Shown: positions 42,540 through 53,160, numbered from the stretch's first letter. The stretch is 64,000 bases of DNA from Planctomycetota bacterium (GCA_027618475.1 JAQCEJ010000004.1:1-64000); one strand, 5' to 3'. Program-made: numbers and translations. Notes: generated by a model not told the origin, from the letters alone.

Positions 42540-42667
42540 ATCAGGTTTGACTGCCCCTACAAATCTGGTTCAATCGTCCCGATTGCCGTTAAATACGCCG
42601 TTTTCTGGGTAATGGAACGGTATGAAACAGAGAAATCCGCGAAAAAAAGAGAGCAAGAGCATCGTCC

Positions 42668-43750
42668 ATGAATTCCGGCCCCGTATCAGAGACTGAGATT
42701 ATACAACTGGTTGGTCAGATCACCGATCCCGAGATTCACCGAACTCTCGGAGAACTAAAAATGGTCAAATCGGCGAAACTGACCGCCGATGGATCGTCCC
42801 TCGTTGAGATCGAATTGCCGACACCGGCTTATCCGAGGCGCGAACGAATCACAACGGCCATCACAGAGGCATTGCAGAATCGCTATCCTCAAATTGGTCA
42901 TGTTTCGGTCACGTACTCGCATGTCGTTAAAGGACTGGATACCGGCGGTGCCATCGGTTTGAAAGCCAAAAACGTCATCGCCGTCGGCAGTGGCAAGGGA
43001 GGAGTCGGAAAAAGCACGGTCGCTGCCTGCCTGGCATTCGGCCTGCAAAATTGCGGCGCCCGCGTCGGGCTGATGGATGCCGACGTCTATGGCCCGAGCA
43101 TTCCTCACCTGCTCGGTATCACGGGCAAACCGAGTATCATGGAGGAAACCGGCCCGGGGGGCGAAACCATCAATCGCATCGTGCCGATGGTCTCCGACGG
43201 CGTCAAATGCATTTCTATGGGCTTCTTTATGGAACCCGAAAAAGCCGTCGTCTGGCGTGGTCCCTTATTGCACCGGGCGATTACTCAATTCTTAAAAGAT
43301 ACCGATTGGGGCGAACTCGATTACCTGATAATCGATCTCCCTCCAGGAACAGGCGATGTATCGCTGACGCTGTCACAGCTTCTCGGCCTCGCCGGTGCGG
43401 TTGTCGTCTGTTCGCCGCAACAGGTCGCACTGTTGGATGCCGTTAAGGCAATCAGTATGTATCGACAGGTAAAAATTCCGGTGCTGGGGATGGTGGAGAA
43501 TATGTCGGGCGAGATATTCGGCCGTGGCGGAACACGAAACAAAGCCGAGGAGATGGGTGTTCCGTTTCTCGGCGAAATTCCGATGGAGGCGCAGATTCGT
43601 ATTCAGGGAGATGCCGGGAAGATTTCGGAACTCTTCAAGCACGACAACCCAGCCCGCCCCTTTTTGCAGGCGATGTGCGAACAAACCGCGATGCAGATTG
43701 CCCGCCAGCTCTTACAGACACCGCGCATGCCGACGCTGGAGATCTTGTAA
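42668..43750 (+). CDS. Mrp/NBP35 family Fe-S cluster carrier ATPase
   Basis: VIAVGSGKGGVGKSTVAACLAFGLQ, MDADVYGPSIPHLLG, DYLIIDLPPGTGDVSLTLSQ. Confidence 0.95.
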   Translation: MNSGPVSETEIIQLVGQITDPEIHRTLGELKMVKSAKLTADGSSLVEIELPTPAYPRRERITTAITEALQNRYPQIGHVSVTYSHVVKGLDTGGAIGLKAKNVIAVGSGKGGVGKSTVAACLAFGLQNCGARVGLMDADVYGPSIPHLLGITGKPSIMEETGPGGETINRIVPMVSDGVKCISMGFFMEPEKAVVWRGPLLHRAITQFLKDTDWGELDYLIIDLPPGTGDVSLTLSQLLGLAGAVVVCSPQQVALLDAVKAISMYRQVKIPVLGMVENMSGEIFGRGGTRNKAEEMGVPFLGEIPMEAQIRIQGDAGKISELFKHDNPARPFLQAMCEQTAMQIARQLLQTPRMPTLEIL

Positions 43751-44060
43751 GACATTTATACATAACAGCTTAAGAACCGGACGCATCGAACGTAGATCGC
43801 TTGGAATCTCATTCACTTCTCCGTAAAATAGAGAAACGGTTCTATTTCGCTGAGTCGAATGGCAGAAATTGTAACGACAAACGGCGATTATCGAGGCCAA
43901 TGGCAAGTACCTATTGAATTCCCGCTATTAAAATATAAGTCACAGCGTAAAATGTCATAAAGAGTGATACAATAATTGAAACGCCTCATCGATCAGGTTA
44001 TTTATCCCTGCAACCAGAAGTAAAACCTCATTCACGTACGATGGCGGCGAAGAGCATCCC

Positions 44061-44540
44061 TTGTGGATTACGGAGTTTGCGACGGTGTCTACTCAACTTG
44101 ATGATCTGTACAACGATCATATCTTGGATCATTTCGAATGCCCTTACCATAAAGGGGCGATCGATCATCCCAGTTGCTCGCGGACCGAAAAAAATCCGCT
44201 GTGCGGCGATGTCGTCACGTTGCAGCTTCAGATCAATCCTGAAGGTAAAGTCGAAAACGCATACTTCGACGGCAAGGGATGTGCCATCAGCCAGGCCGCG
44301 GCGTCGATCCTTTGTGAACATGTCGAAGGAAAATCGGTCGACGAGCTCGAAAAGTTCCAGGCGCGCGACATGCTCGATCTGCTGAAGGTTCCGCTCACGG
44401 CCAGCCGGCAGAAATGTGGACTTCTCGGTTTCCGACTGTTGAAGACATTGATCTACGAACAGCACCCCGAAGAGAACGAACATTCCGTTTCTCCCTCGGA
44501 CACGCTTAACACACCCGTTAGCAACACCGACAACGAATAA
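44061..44540 (+). CDS. sufU: SufU-like Fe-S scaffold protein
   Basis: LDDLYNDHILDHFECPYHKGAID...NPLCGDVVTLQL...GKGCAISQAAASIL...SRQKCGLLGFRLL. Confidence 0.9.
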   Translation: MWITEFATVSTQLDDLYNDHILDHFECPYHKGAIDHPSCSRTEKNPLCGDVVTLQLQINPEGKVENAYFDGKGCAISQAAASILCEHVEGKSVDELEKFQARDMLDLLKVPLTASRQKCGLLGFRLLKTLIYEQHPEENEHSVSPSDTLNTPVSNTDNE

Positions 44541-44585
44541 GCGTTGCCGATTCGCCCTACGCAGCGTATCCCAAGAATTACTTCG

Positions 44586-45836
44586 ATGACCGCGACACTT
44601 CGACCTACCTGGACCGCGGAAACCATCCGCCGCGATTTTCCGATATTGGAGAAGAGGCTTCCTAACGGTCAGCCCTTGGTCTATCTCGACAACGCTGCGA
44701 CGTCGCAAAAACCGCAGGTCGTTATTAATGCCGTTCGCGACTGCTACGAGACCTACTACTCCAACGTGCATCGCGGCGTCCATCAACTCGGCGACCGCGT
44801 GACCGAAGAACTCGAAGGATCGCGCGCGAAAATCCAGAAGTTCGTCGGTGCCAACGAGCCGGAAGAAATCATCTTTACGTCCGGCACCACGATGTCTATC
44901 AATCTTGTTGCCAATGGCTGGGGACGCCGGTTTCTAAGTGAAGGAGACGAGGTTCTCGTCACCGAGATGGAGCATCATGCGAATCTCGTCCCCTGGCAGC
45001 AAATTGTACGCGAAAAAAATGCCCGACTGCGCTACATCCCGATCACGGCCGAAGGCCGTCTCGACAAGGAACAACTCGAATCGCTTATCGGACCGCGAAC
45101 GAAAATGATCGCGGTGACAACGATGTCAAACGTATTGGGTACCATCAACGACATTCATGCACTCTCCGAGGCTGCGTCGTCGTGCGGAGCCCGCTTGCTT
45201 GTCGATGCCGCACAGAGCGTCGCTCATATGCCTACGAATGTTCTTTCCCCACGCGTGGATTTTCTGGCGTTCTCGGGACATAAAATTTATGGTCCTTCGG
45301 GCATTGGCGTGCTCTACGGCCGGCGGGAACTGCTGGAAGCGATGGACCCGTTCTTATGCGGCGGGAATATGATTTCTGAAGTCCATCGCGACGAATCGAC
45401 ATGGGGCGAACTCCCTGCGAAATTCGAAGCAGGAACATTACCGATTGCTCCTGCGATCGGCCTGGGGACGGCCATCGATTACGTGCAACAACTCGGCTGG
45501 CAGGAAATTCATGACGTAGAAACGACCCTCACTCGACGAGCGTGGGATGTGTTGACCGAGATTCCTGGCCTTCACATCGTCGGCCCACCGGCTGACGAAC
45601 GGGGGAGTATCATCAGCTTTACCGTCGATCGACTTCACCCGCACGATCTGGCGACGCTGGTCGATCAGAAGGGGGTTGCCATCCGCGCCGGACATCATTG
45701 TACGATGCCGTTGCACGACGTTCTGCAGATGATCGCCACCGCCCGTGCGAGCTTCGCCGTTTACAACACCCTCGAAGAAGTCGACATTCTTGCCGACGCC
45801 ATCCGTCATGCACGCAAGGTGATGCGGCTGTCGTGA
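44586..45836 (+). CDS. sufS: Cysteine desulfurase SufS
   Basis: RRDFPILEKRLPNGQPLVYLDNAATSQKPQ, SGHKIYGPSGIGVLYG, VAIRAGHHCTMPLHD. Confidence 0.95.
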   Translation: MTATLRPTWTAETIRRDFPILEKRLPNGQPLVYLDNAATSQKPQVVINAVRDCYETYYSNVHRGVHQLGDRVTEELEGSRAKIQKFVGANEPEEIIFTSGTTMSINLVANGWGRRFLSEGDEVLVTEMEHHANLVPWQQIVREKNARLRYIPITAEGRLDKEQLESLIGPRTKMIAVTTMSNVLGTINDIHALSEAASSCGARLLVDAAQSVAHMPTNVLSPRVDFLAFSGHKIYGPSGIGVLYGRRELLEAMDPFLCGGNMISEVHRDESTWGELPAKFEAGTLPIAPAIGLGTAIDYVQQLGWQEIHDVETTLTRRAWDVLTEIPGLHIVGPPADERGSIISFTVDRLHPHDLATLVDQKGVAIRAGHHCTMPLHDVLQMIATARASFAVYNTLEEVDILADAIRHARKVMRLS

Positions 45837-46065
45837 CGTCGCATGTGAAGAAAATACGATTCACGCCGGTCGCACCCAAATCAAGCCTTCGCGTCACCAC
45901 AAGTCGTCGAAATTCCCATTTTTTACCACTGCTGCAAGGAACCAGAAGCGTTCATTATTGTCTATAATCAATCGAGAGAAGCTCCGATTCTGTTTATACC
46001 TGCCATCAGAGACGTTTCTCTCATAATATCAAGCGGTACAGATACATAACGCGATCGAGTATGCC

Positions 46066-47406
46066 ATGTCACAAACATCGGATGTCCCCTGTCATTTCAC
46101 TCCCCCTCCGGTTCTCTCAAAATTCAGTCAACGGCGGACCTGGGCTTCGGATCAGCCGATCAGTTTTCTGATGCAGCAGGGGGTCGAGAATCCCCAATGT
46201 ATTTCGCTCGCTGCCGGTCTGGTCGATCCGGTGACACTTCCTGTGGATACCGTACAATCGGCCGTTGCCGAACTGCTGAGAACCGAATCCGCCGCGCGAG
46301 AATGCTTGCAATACGGTACGACACAGGGGAGCGAACGCCTTCGTCGGCAGATCGTTCAACTGATCGCACAGATGGAACAACGTCCGGATCTCGCATGTGA
46401 TGATGTACTCGACAATTTGATTCTGACGACCGGATCGCAGCAACTGCTGTCGCTCGTCTGCGAAGTGCTGTTCGACCCGGGTGATATCTGCCTCGTCGCC
46501 GCGCCGACCTATTTCGTGTTTCTCGGCACACTTGCCGGCGTTGGTGCAAGAGCAATTTCGATCGACTCTGACGAACAAGGGATGAAGATCGACTCACTCG
46601 AAGAAGAACTGTCTCGCATCGAACAAGCCGGTGAGCTCTCTCGCGTCAAACTGATTTATACCGTCGATTATTACGACAATCCTGCCGGGACGACGCTATC
46701 TCTCGAACGGCGTCAGGCATTACTCGACGTCGCCCGCCGTTGGTCACGCGATCATCGACTTCTGATACTCGAAGATGCCGCCTATCGCGAACTCCGATAC
46801 GACGGTCCCGAGTTGCCGAGCATCTGGAGTCTTGACGAAACACGCGAGTATGTCATTCTCGCTCAAACGTTTTCGAAAAGCTTTTCTCCCGGTATACGAG
46901 TCGGCCATGGTCTGGTCCCGCGCGAACTGGTCAGTCCGATTTGCGATCGTAAGGGAAACGAAGATTTCGGGTCGCCGCATTTTACGCAGCAGTTGCTGGC
47001 AACGGTGATTGAAAGCGGCCGTTACCGCGATCACGTCGCCCGATTATGTCAACGCTATCGGGTCAAATGCGATGCCATGCTCGCCGCTGCGAAGAAATAC
47101 TTTTCGGACATCCCGCAAACGGCCTGGATCGAGCCCGACGGGGGATTGTATGTCTGGCTGACTGCTCCGCCGCAGATCGACACCAGTTTTTCCGGCCCGC
47201 TGTTTTCTCGCGCGGTTGAAGAAGGGATGATGTACGTCCCCGGCGATTTCTGCTTTACCGGCCCCTATGCCTCCCGGCCGCGGCAATACATGCGGCTGAG
47301 TTTCGGCGTGCAGGATGAAGCCGGAATCGACGAAGGGATGCGACGGTTATCGGTTGCGATGCGCTCGTGCATTTCTTCCTCTCCCTCCGGGAGAGGGCAC
47401 GGGTGA
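46066..47406 (+). CDS. PLP-dependent aminotransferase (2-aminoadipate aminotransferase-like)
   Basis: QYGTTQGSERLRRQIVQLI, LAQTFSKSFSPGIRVGHGLVP. Confidence 0.88.
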   Translation: MSQTSDVPCHFTPPPVLSKFSQRRTWASDQPISFLMQQGVENPQCISLAAGLVDPVTLPVDTVQSAVAELLRTESAARECLQYGTTQGSERLRRQIVQLIAQMEQRPDLACDDVLDNLILTTGSQQLLSLVCEVLFDPGDICLVAAPTYFVFLGTLAGVGARAISIDSDEQGMKIDSLEEELSRIEQAGELSRVKLIYTVDYYDNPAGTTLSLERRQALLDVARRWSRDHRLLILEDAAYRELRYDGPELPSIWSLDETREYVILAQTFSKSFSPGIRVGHGLVPRELVSPICDRKGNEDFGSPHFTQQLLATVIESGRYRDHVARLCQRYRVKCDAMLAAAKKYFSDIPQTAWIEPDGGLYVWLTAPPQIDTSFSGPLFSRAVEEGMMYVPGDFCFTGPYASRPRQYMRLSFGVQDEAGIDEGMRRLSVAMRSCISSSPSGRGHG

Positions 47407-47441
47407 GGCCACCTTCTCCCAAAGGAAGCAGAAAAAATCGG

Positions 47442-48674
47442 TCAGGCGGCGTCCTGGTTTTCGTTGATCGAGCGGAGTTCTTCACGCCACTGTTGACGGA
47501 TGCGGTTTCGTTCCTTCTTGCTCAGACCTTTGAGCATCCCCTTATCGATGGGAGCCTCTTCGGGATGATGACGGCGTTTTTTCCGGCCACGTGAAGGTCG
47601 CGAAGGAGCATCATCTTCATCAAACCCGTCGTCGATACGGGAGTCGTGCGTTCCGACTCGCTGATTCTTTTCGATTTGCGTCGACGAATCGGGAAGAGTT
47701 TCCGGAATCGTCCTGTCCGTTTCGAGTATCAGGTTTTCTGCCGATGAAGTCTTTCGTCGAAACGGCCACAACAGACCGGCGAGACGTGAGATGAGTCCGG
47801 GAGAACGTGAAGTCGACATCCTTTTTTCCTTCTGTTCTGGGGGGTCGGCTGAGACATAAATCACATAGCGGGCATGAAACCACAAACTCAGGAACAACGA
47901 CCACGGTGCCCCGAGTGCGGTTCCAACCATCAAACTCGCCAGCAGCGACGGCGATTGGTCGAGTTGTGGATAACGAAAATGAACGATGGCAATCGAGACA
48001 CACATCAGTCCTGCGCTAAATAAAAACAAGGCTAGACTCTCGCGACAGCGTTTCAGTTCGTGCCAGAGGAGCACGGCGAGCAATGTCCAACCTCCGACGA
48101 CCAACGAATACCATGTCCAGGGGGAACTGAAATCGAACGTCCACGGTCCCAGCGGAAAACGTGTATTGGCCAGCGCATGAGCCGCGTTGCAACCGATGAG
48201 CAGGCCGAGAATGCCACATGTCGCCGCGACGATGCCCCAGCATTGGTACTTGCCACCGAAGTCATAGATGCTCTGCTTGCGTGCCCAACGGATCATGAGA
48301 GCCAGTTGAGTCGTGCCGAAGAGAATCAGCGACTGCAGCAGCCGAGGCAATGTTCCTTCATCCGCCGAGAAAAGATGCTTTCCGGCGATAATCCCGGGAA
48401 AATCGGCGTGGATCACACGTCCGGCCAGATCAGCCAGTCCAAGAATCAGCAACACGCCGCAGAAACCAGCGAGCCCGATCTTCCAATGTTGCCGAGGAAC
48501 GAATGAAGCGACTGAGAGTGCGGGAGGTGTGAATTCGGCAGGAGACGGTTTCGACGTGAATTCGGTCAGCAGGTCGTAATCGACCTTGACCGACGGAAGC
48601 GGTTCGGTCCCACCGGCAAGCCTTCGCCTGCGTCGACCATCAACACTTTTCGCTCCAGCGAAGCCGCCACTCAT
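47442..48674 (-). CDS. Hypothetical multi-TM membrane protein
   Basis: 410 aa with several hydrophobic segments and a charged C-terminus. Confidence 0.7.
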   Translation of the reverse strand: MSGGFAGAKSVDGRRRRRLAGGTEPLPSVKVDYDLLTEFTSKPSPAEFTPPALSVASFVPRQHWKIGLAGFCGVLLILGLADLAGRVIHADFPGIIAGKHLFSADEGTLPRLLQSLILFGTTQLALMIRWARKQSIYDFGGKYQCWGIVAATCGILGLLIGCNAAHALANTRFPLGPWTFDFSSPWTWYSLVVGGWTLLAVLLWHELKRCRESLALFLFSAGLMCVSIAIVHFRYPQLDQSPSLLASLMVGTALGAPWSLFLSLWFHARYVIYVSADPPEQKEKRMSTSRSPGLISRLAGLLWPFRRKTSSAENLILETDRTIPETLPDSSTQIEKNQRVGTHDSRIDDGFDEDDAPSRPSRGRKKRRHHPEEAPIDKGMLKGLSKKERNRIRQQWREELRSINENQDAA

Positions 48675-48907
48675 AGCCTATCAGCATCCGTACAAGCATG
48701 GAAACAGAGAATAGGTTCCGTCGACTCTCCATAGTCGTATGAAATTCATCGGCTGGCGAGAGGTGGTTCATTTCATCTGCCTCCGGTTTTCAAAATCATA
48801 TCCATCGACTCCCCCCTTTAGATTTCCTGGTTTCTCCATCCCTTCAGTAAGTGGTATCCCTTGTGCGATGTATGACGATTGCAACCATCACATAGTTTCC
48901 CAAAAAC

Positions 48908-49108
48908 TGCCATATTGGCCTGGCAAAAAAGCGCCATTTTGGCGGCATTGACGATTCGTTCTCAATCAAGAAGCATGCCATAATGGCACCACCCTCGCTT
49001 TAACCCCAATAAGGACTCGACAACAAGCATCAACGACACATCACGCCTCAAACATATATTATATATATATTTATGAAAAACATAAATCGCACAAGTGCCA
49101 ATATGGCA
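48908..49108 (+). promoter_or_regulatory. Four TGCCA-N3-TGGCA-type dyad sites upstream of hsp20 genes
   Basis: TGCCATATTGGCC (48908-48920), CGCCATTTTGGCG (48932-48944), TGCCATAATGGCA (48976-48988), TGCCAATATGGCA (49096-49108). Confidence 0.75.
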
Positions 49109-49134
49109 TAAACGAAATCACCTATTTTTTGATC

Positions 49135-49150
49135 TGGCATTCTCTTTGCT
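49135..49150 (+). promoter_or_regulatory. Putative sigma54 (-24/-12) promoter
   Basis: TGGCATTCTCTTTGCT matches TGGCA-N6-TTGCW with the required GG-to-GC spacing, ~90 bp upstream of the first Hsp20. Confidence 0.75.
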
Positions 49151-49237
49151 AAGAGTTACGACGTCAACAAAATTGAAGTGGTGATGGCGTTGCCCGTCGA
49201 TCCATCGAAACCTCTTTTCAAAATAAGGAGCAAAGAC

Positions 49238-49675
49238 ATGACACGCATCGCTCGAGTTTGGAATCCTTGGCAGGAGATCTCCAGAATGCAACAAGAGATG
49301 GGAGACCTCTTCGGTTTACCGCAGGTAAAGGCGTTCCACAACGCGGTCTCCGTACCAGTCGTCAATGTGTTTCAGGGAGAGAAAGGGGCCATCGTTTCGG
49401 CTGAACTCCCCGGTGTGAATGTCGACGAACTCGACCTTACCGTGCTGGGCGAAACCTTGACGCTCAAAGGAACCGTTGTGAATGAACCGACGGACGAAAA
49501 CGTGAACTGTCAGCGTCGCGAACGACATTTGCGTCCATTCGAACGGACGGTAACGTTGCCTTTCGAGGTCGATCCCGAATCCGCCGGGGCGGTTTATGAA
49601 AACGGGATACTCACCGTCACCGTCAGTCGGCCGGTGCATCATCAACCGAAGAAGATCCAGCTCAAGACGAATTAA
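49238..49675 (+). CDS. Hsp20/alpha-crystallin family small heat shock protein
   Basis: NPWQEISRMQQEMGDLF...VSAELPGVNVDELDLTVLGETLTLKGT...RERHLRPFERTVTLPFEVD...YENGILTVTVSRP; RBS AAGGAG. Confidence 0.93.
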   Translation: MTRIARVWNPWQEISRMQQEMGDLFGLPQVKAFHNAVSVPVVNVFQGEKGAIVSAELPGVNVDELDLTVLGETLTLKGTVVNEPTDENVNCQRRERHLRPFERTVTLPFEVDPESAGAVYENGILTVTVSRPVHHQPKKIQLKTN

Positions 49676-49732
49676 ACGACAGCCGGAATGTATTAAGAGA
49701 CATCCAGCAGCCAGATACGAAAGGAATTCAAC

Positions 49733-50110
49733 ATGACAACGACAATTTCCACACCTGTTGCGAACCAGACGACCGCCAAAGAGACTGTTCCGCCGAAGGT
49801 CGATATTTTCGAATCCCCCACCGAGATTGTGCTATATGCCGAGATGCCGGGAGTCGACGAATCATCAGTCGACATTTCTCTCGAAGACCACGTGCTGTCC
49901 ATCAAAGGCGAGACGCAAGAACCGCACTACGAAGGTTATACTCCATGCCGTATCGAAACGTCGTATCCGAATTATGAACGACGCTTCAAGATACACGAAC
50001 TGATCGAGATCGAACGAATCGAAGCGTCGCTGAAAGACGGCGTGCTCAAAGTGCAATTGCCAAAAACAAAACCTCTGCTTCCGAAAAAGATCGTCGTGCA
50101 GAAGCGGTAA
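49733..50110 (+). CDS. Hsp20/alpha-crystallin family small heat shock protein
   Basis: VDIFESPTEIVLYAEMPGVDESSVDISLEDHVLSIKGE...LKDGVLKVQLPKTK. Confidence 0.93.
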   Translation: MTTTISTPVANQTTAKETVPPKVDIFESPTEIVLYAEMPGVDESSVDISLEDHVLSIKGETQEPHYEGYTPCRIETSYPNYERRFKIHELIEIERIEASLKDGVLKVQLPKTKPLLPKKIVVQKR

Positions 50111-50150
50111 TTTCGGAAAACAGCCGATTACGTCGGCACATAATATCGAG

Positions 50151-50187
50151 AGGGGAGCGATCACTACTGTGGTCGCTCCCCTTTTTA
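50151..50187 (+). terminator. Rho-independent terminator of the hsp20 operon
   Basis: AGGGGAGCGA...TCGCTCCCCTTTTTAT. Confidence 0.8.
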
Positions 50188-50243
50188 TATCGCGAACAAT
50201 GGGCGACGATTGAACCGCAATCAATCGGGTTCTTGAGTCACTT

Positions 50244-50663
50244 CTATAGAGGTTTTGCCGGTGAGCCGGGAAGAAAAGCATGTTTCGGACAGGCATCGGG
50301 TGAAAATGGCATTGGTCCCATCGCTGCGTGAGGGTTTACCAACCGTCGGCAGGGGAAGCAATGGTCCAGATGCTGTTGCACTTTTAGCGTTTCTTCGGCG
50401 GAGAGCGTTCCGGCTTTGAATTCGTCAAGCAATTCTGAAATCTCGCCGCAATGACGCGAGGTCCACGTGGATTGGCGTTCGGGTGACATAGTTCGATAGC
50501 TATAGACGGCTGCCGATGTAGTCACCGCCAGCAAAGCGACAATGGATGCGACTCGCCCTGCCAAGCGCAATGTCAGCTGGCGTTTTTCCATCAGCGCATA
50601 ACGCTGCAGGTACCCTATCGGGCAGGGGCTCCATTGATCGTTGCTATTGAAAGGTGGCGTCAT
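50244..50663 (-). CDS. Small membrane protein with zf-HC2-like motif
   Basis: TSRHCGEISELLDEFKAGTLSAEETLKVQQHLDHCFPCRRLV. Confidence 0.65.
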   Translation of the reverse strand: MTPPFNSNDQWSPCPIGYLQRYALMEKRQLTLRLAGRVASIVALLAVTTSAAVYSYRTMSPERQSTWTSRHCGEISELLDEFKAGTLSAEETLKVQQHLDHCFPCRRLVNPHAAMGPMPFSPDACPKHAFLPGSPAKPL

Positions 50664-50812
50664 AATTTCGCGGCGCGAATCTGTTTCACTCGCTGTTTCA
50701 CACGTACTTCAACATGTAGGTTCGTGAGCCGTTTTCGTATTTATTGTCATATCCCGTCTGCGGGGGATCTGTGCGATTCATTACAGTTCTGAAAAACTAT
50801 ATGCTTCTCTCC

Positions 50813-51583
50813 TCAGTCGGGTTTCAAACTCAAAGCAGGGGAAATACGTTTAGGCGACATCTCGATATGCGGTCCGTCTGCTGAGGGGAGACGGACCGGT
50901 GCGTGAATTTCTTCAGACAGTATTTGCGGATTACGAATGACGATGCATTGCCGGCTGATCTGCAACGTGCCTTCGGATTGTAATGTTCCCAGCAATGTCG
51001 TCACTGTTTCGCGCGTCGAGCCGATGATATTTGCCAGATCCTGATGAGACAATTTGATACCGATGACGATTCCTTCAGGGCATTTCTTGCCATATTGCTC
51101 GGTCAACTCGAGCAACAGATGAACCAACCGATGTCTGTTCGAACGGAACAATAGCAATTTCAACCGACGTTCGATGCGCCTTCGGCGGAGTCCAAACAGC
51201 TTCGACACGCCGAGCGCCAGGTCAGCCGATTGAGCCATCATGCGTTCAAGTTCGTCGGCGGGAATGAAAATAATCGTACTGGGAAGTAGAGTCACGGCCG
51301 ATTCTTCCCGCGTCGTATCGCCGATAAGCGCCAATTCTCCGAACAATTCCCCCGGTTCAATATAAGCAAGAATCGCTTCTTTTCCCTTTTCGGTGAGATG
51401 GCTGAGTTTGACCCGGCCTTGAGTCAGTAGCAGGGCACCGTCGGCGGGATCGGTCGGCAGGTAAACCGACGTCTGCTTGGGAAACGTGCGCAGACGAGAA
51501 CAGCGCTCGAGTCTCAAGATCTGTTCTCTCGAGAGCCGCTCGAACAGCCGGCAGTTTTTGATATACCAATGCGTTTCCGACAT
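50813..51583 (-). CDS. Crp/Fnr family transcriptional regulator
   Basis: cNMP-binding fold GELFGELALIGDTTREESAVTL and HTH LSHQDLANIIGSTRETVTTLLGTLQSEG. Confidence 0.92.
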   Translation of the reverse strand: MSETHWYIKNCRLFERLSREQILRLERCSRLRTFPKQTSVYLPTDPADGALLLTQGRVKLSHLTEKGKEAILAYIEPGELFGELALIGDTTREESAVTLLPSTIIFIPADELERMMAQSADLALGVSKLFGLRRRRIERRLKLLLFRSNRHRLVHLLLELTEQYGKKCPEGIVIGIKLSHQDLANIIGSTRETVTTLLGTLQSEGTLQISRQCIVIRNPQILSEEIHAPVRLPSADGPHIEMSPKRISPALSLKPD

Positions 51584-51704
51584 TTCGTTTTCCGAATGCC
51601 CAATCGTGACCGAATCTGTACCTACCAGTCTACCGAGAATTCAGGCGGAGAAAAGGGAGTCCGTCACAAATTCACGGTTCGATTGATCGTTCACATCGCC
51701 TCGA

Positions 51705-52119
51705 TCAACCATCAGGAGAATTCCACACCGGGTCAGCCAGCAGGTCACGCGCGATGTCAGCACATTCGTATTCATCCCGTTCGGCATCGAAACTCACATT
51801 CGACGGGGCATCGTCGGAATTCTGCAGTAAATGTTCGGCCTGCTCGAACGAGCAAAACTTTTGTAACACCCGCAAATACGGTTGGAAGTCGTCGTCGATC
51901 ATCGCTTCGCTCAAATTCGAATATTCGGATAACAGATGGCTTGGCTGGTGTCGGGTCACGTACTGATGGCAGTTCTCGGCGATGTCGGGATATCCCGCCT
52001 TCAATGCCGAGACTCCGGTCAATACAAGAAACTTGTCGCACGGCAGCAATTGCGATTTATGCCGGCTGATAAGGGCCAAGCGAAGATACATCAGCATTTC
52101 GCGTGCATCGTTCGCCATC
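51705..52119 (-). CDS. Hypothetical protein
   Basis: MANDAREMLMYLRLALISRHKSQLLPCDKFLVL...; no family recognised. Confidence 0.6.
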
Positions 52120-52143
52120 GTGACTGTCCTGAATTCGTGGCCG

Positions 52144-52938
52144 TTAGAAGGGAATGCGCAGGCCGTCGTATGAAAGTTCAACTCCGGCCGGCAGACGAGC
52201 GTTGGTCTCTTCGTAATCGAGTGAATGCGAAACGTGCGTGAAATAGGTTTGACGAGGTTTCACCCGTTCGGCGACTTCAATCGCTTGTGAAAGACTCAGA
52301 TGCGTAGGATGCGGCTTCTCACGGAGAGCATCGATCACCAGGACATCTAAACCATCGAGCAACGGCCAACTTTCGTCGGGGATGTCACTGACGTCGGTGC
52401 AGAAAGCAACGTCATTTATTCGAAAACCAAGAATCGGCAGTTTACCATGCATCAGACGAATCGGCTGCACCCTCTGGCCAAGTACATCAAACGGTTCGGT
52501 TCCAATCGGCTCGAAGATGAGCTGAGGGATCGCACCGGGATGATCGTTCGGATAAGGCTGGGCAAATGCGTAAGCAAATGTTGCGCGAATATGCTTTTCG
52601 ACATTGGCTTCGCAATACAGTGGAATCGCCCGTTTCAAATACTGACCGCAAATCCTCAGGTCGTCGAGACCGAAGATGTGGTCGGCATGACTGTGCGTAT
52701 AAAGGACGGCCTCAACCAGACGTATCCGTTCGCGTACAAGCTGCAAACGGAGCTCGGGAGACGTATCGATCAGAAACGTGCCGCCGGAAGTTTGAATGGC
52801 CACACTGGTTCTCATCCGGTGATTTCGGGGATTTTTCGACTGACAAACAGCGCAGTCGCATCCGATGACCGGCACGCCGACGCTGGTTCCCGTACCCAAC
52901 AAAATGATGGACCGTTCAGACGGATGTACCGAAGTCAT
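52144..52938 (-). CDS. MBL-fold metallo-hydrolase (PhnP-like)
   Basis: GTGTSVGVPVIGCDCAVCQS, LYTHSHADHIFGLDDLR, KPRQTYFTHVSHSLDYEE. Confidence 0.9.
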   Translation of the reverse strand: MTSVHPSERSIILLGTGTSVGVPVIGCDCAVCQSKNPRNHRMRTSVAIQTSGGTFLIDTSPELRLQLVRERIRLVEAVLYTHSHADHIFGLDDLRICGQYLKRAIPLYCEANVEKHIRATFAYAFAQPYPNDHPGAIPQLIFEPIGTEPFDVLGQRVQPIRLMHGKLPILGFRINDVAFCTDVSDIPDESWPLLDGLDVLVIDALREKPHPTHLSLSQAIEVAERVKPRQTYFTHVSHSLDYEETNARLPAGVELSYDGLRIPF

Positions 52939-53160
52939 TAAACCGAAATGTTCCTCTTTCGCGTGGTAATTATTTCATTCCACTGTACTCCCCCCATTGC
53001 CCGGTAGGGAAGAGATGTCGGCGACTGTTTCGTCCCAGCACGAAATTTCTTTGTCCCTTCATTTCACCATCTGTAATCCATTTCACGGAACAGAAGTGGC
53101 GTTTTACTGATAATTTGTCTCCAATTGATAAATAAGTTTGGGAAAGTTCGAGTTTTCATG

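Noticed and set aside
42668-45836. Novel Fe-S assembly system
   Set aside because: Mrp, SufU and SufS are standard; only the gene order (sufU before sufS) is slightly unusual.
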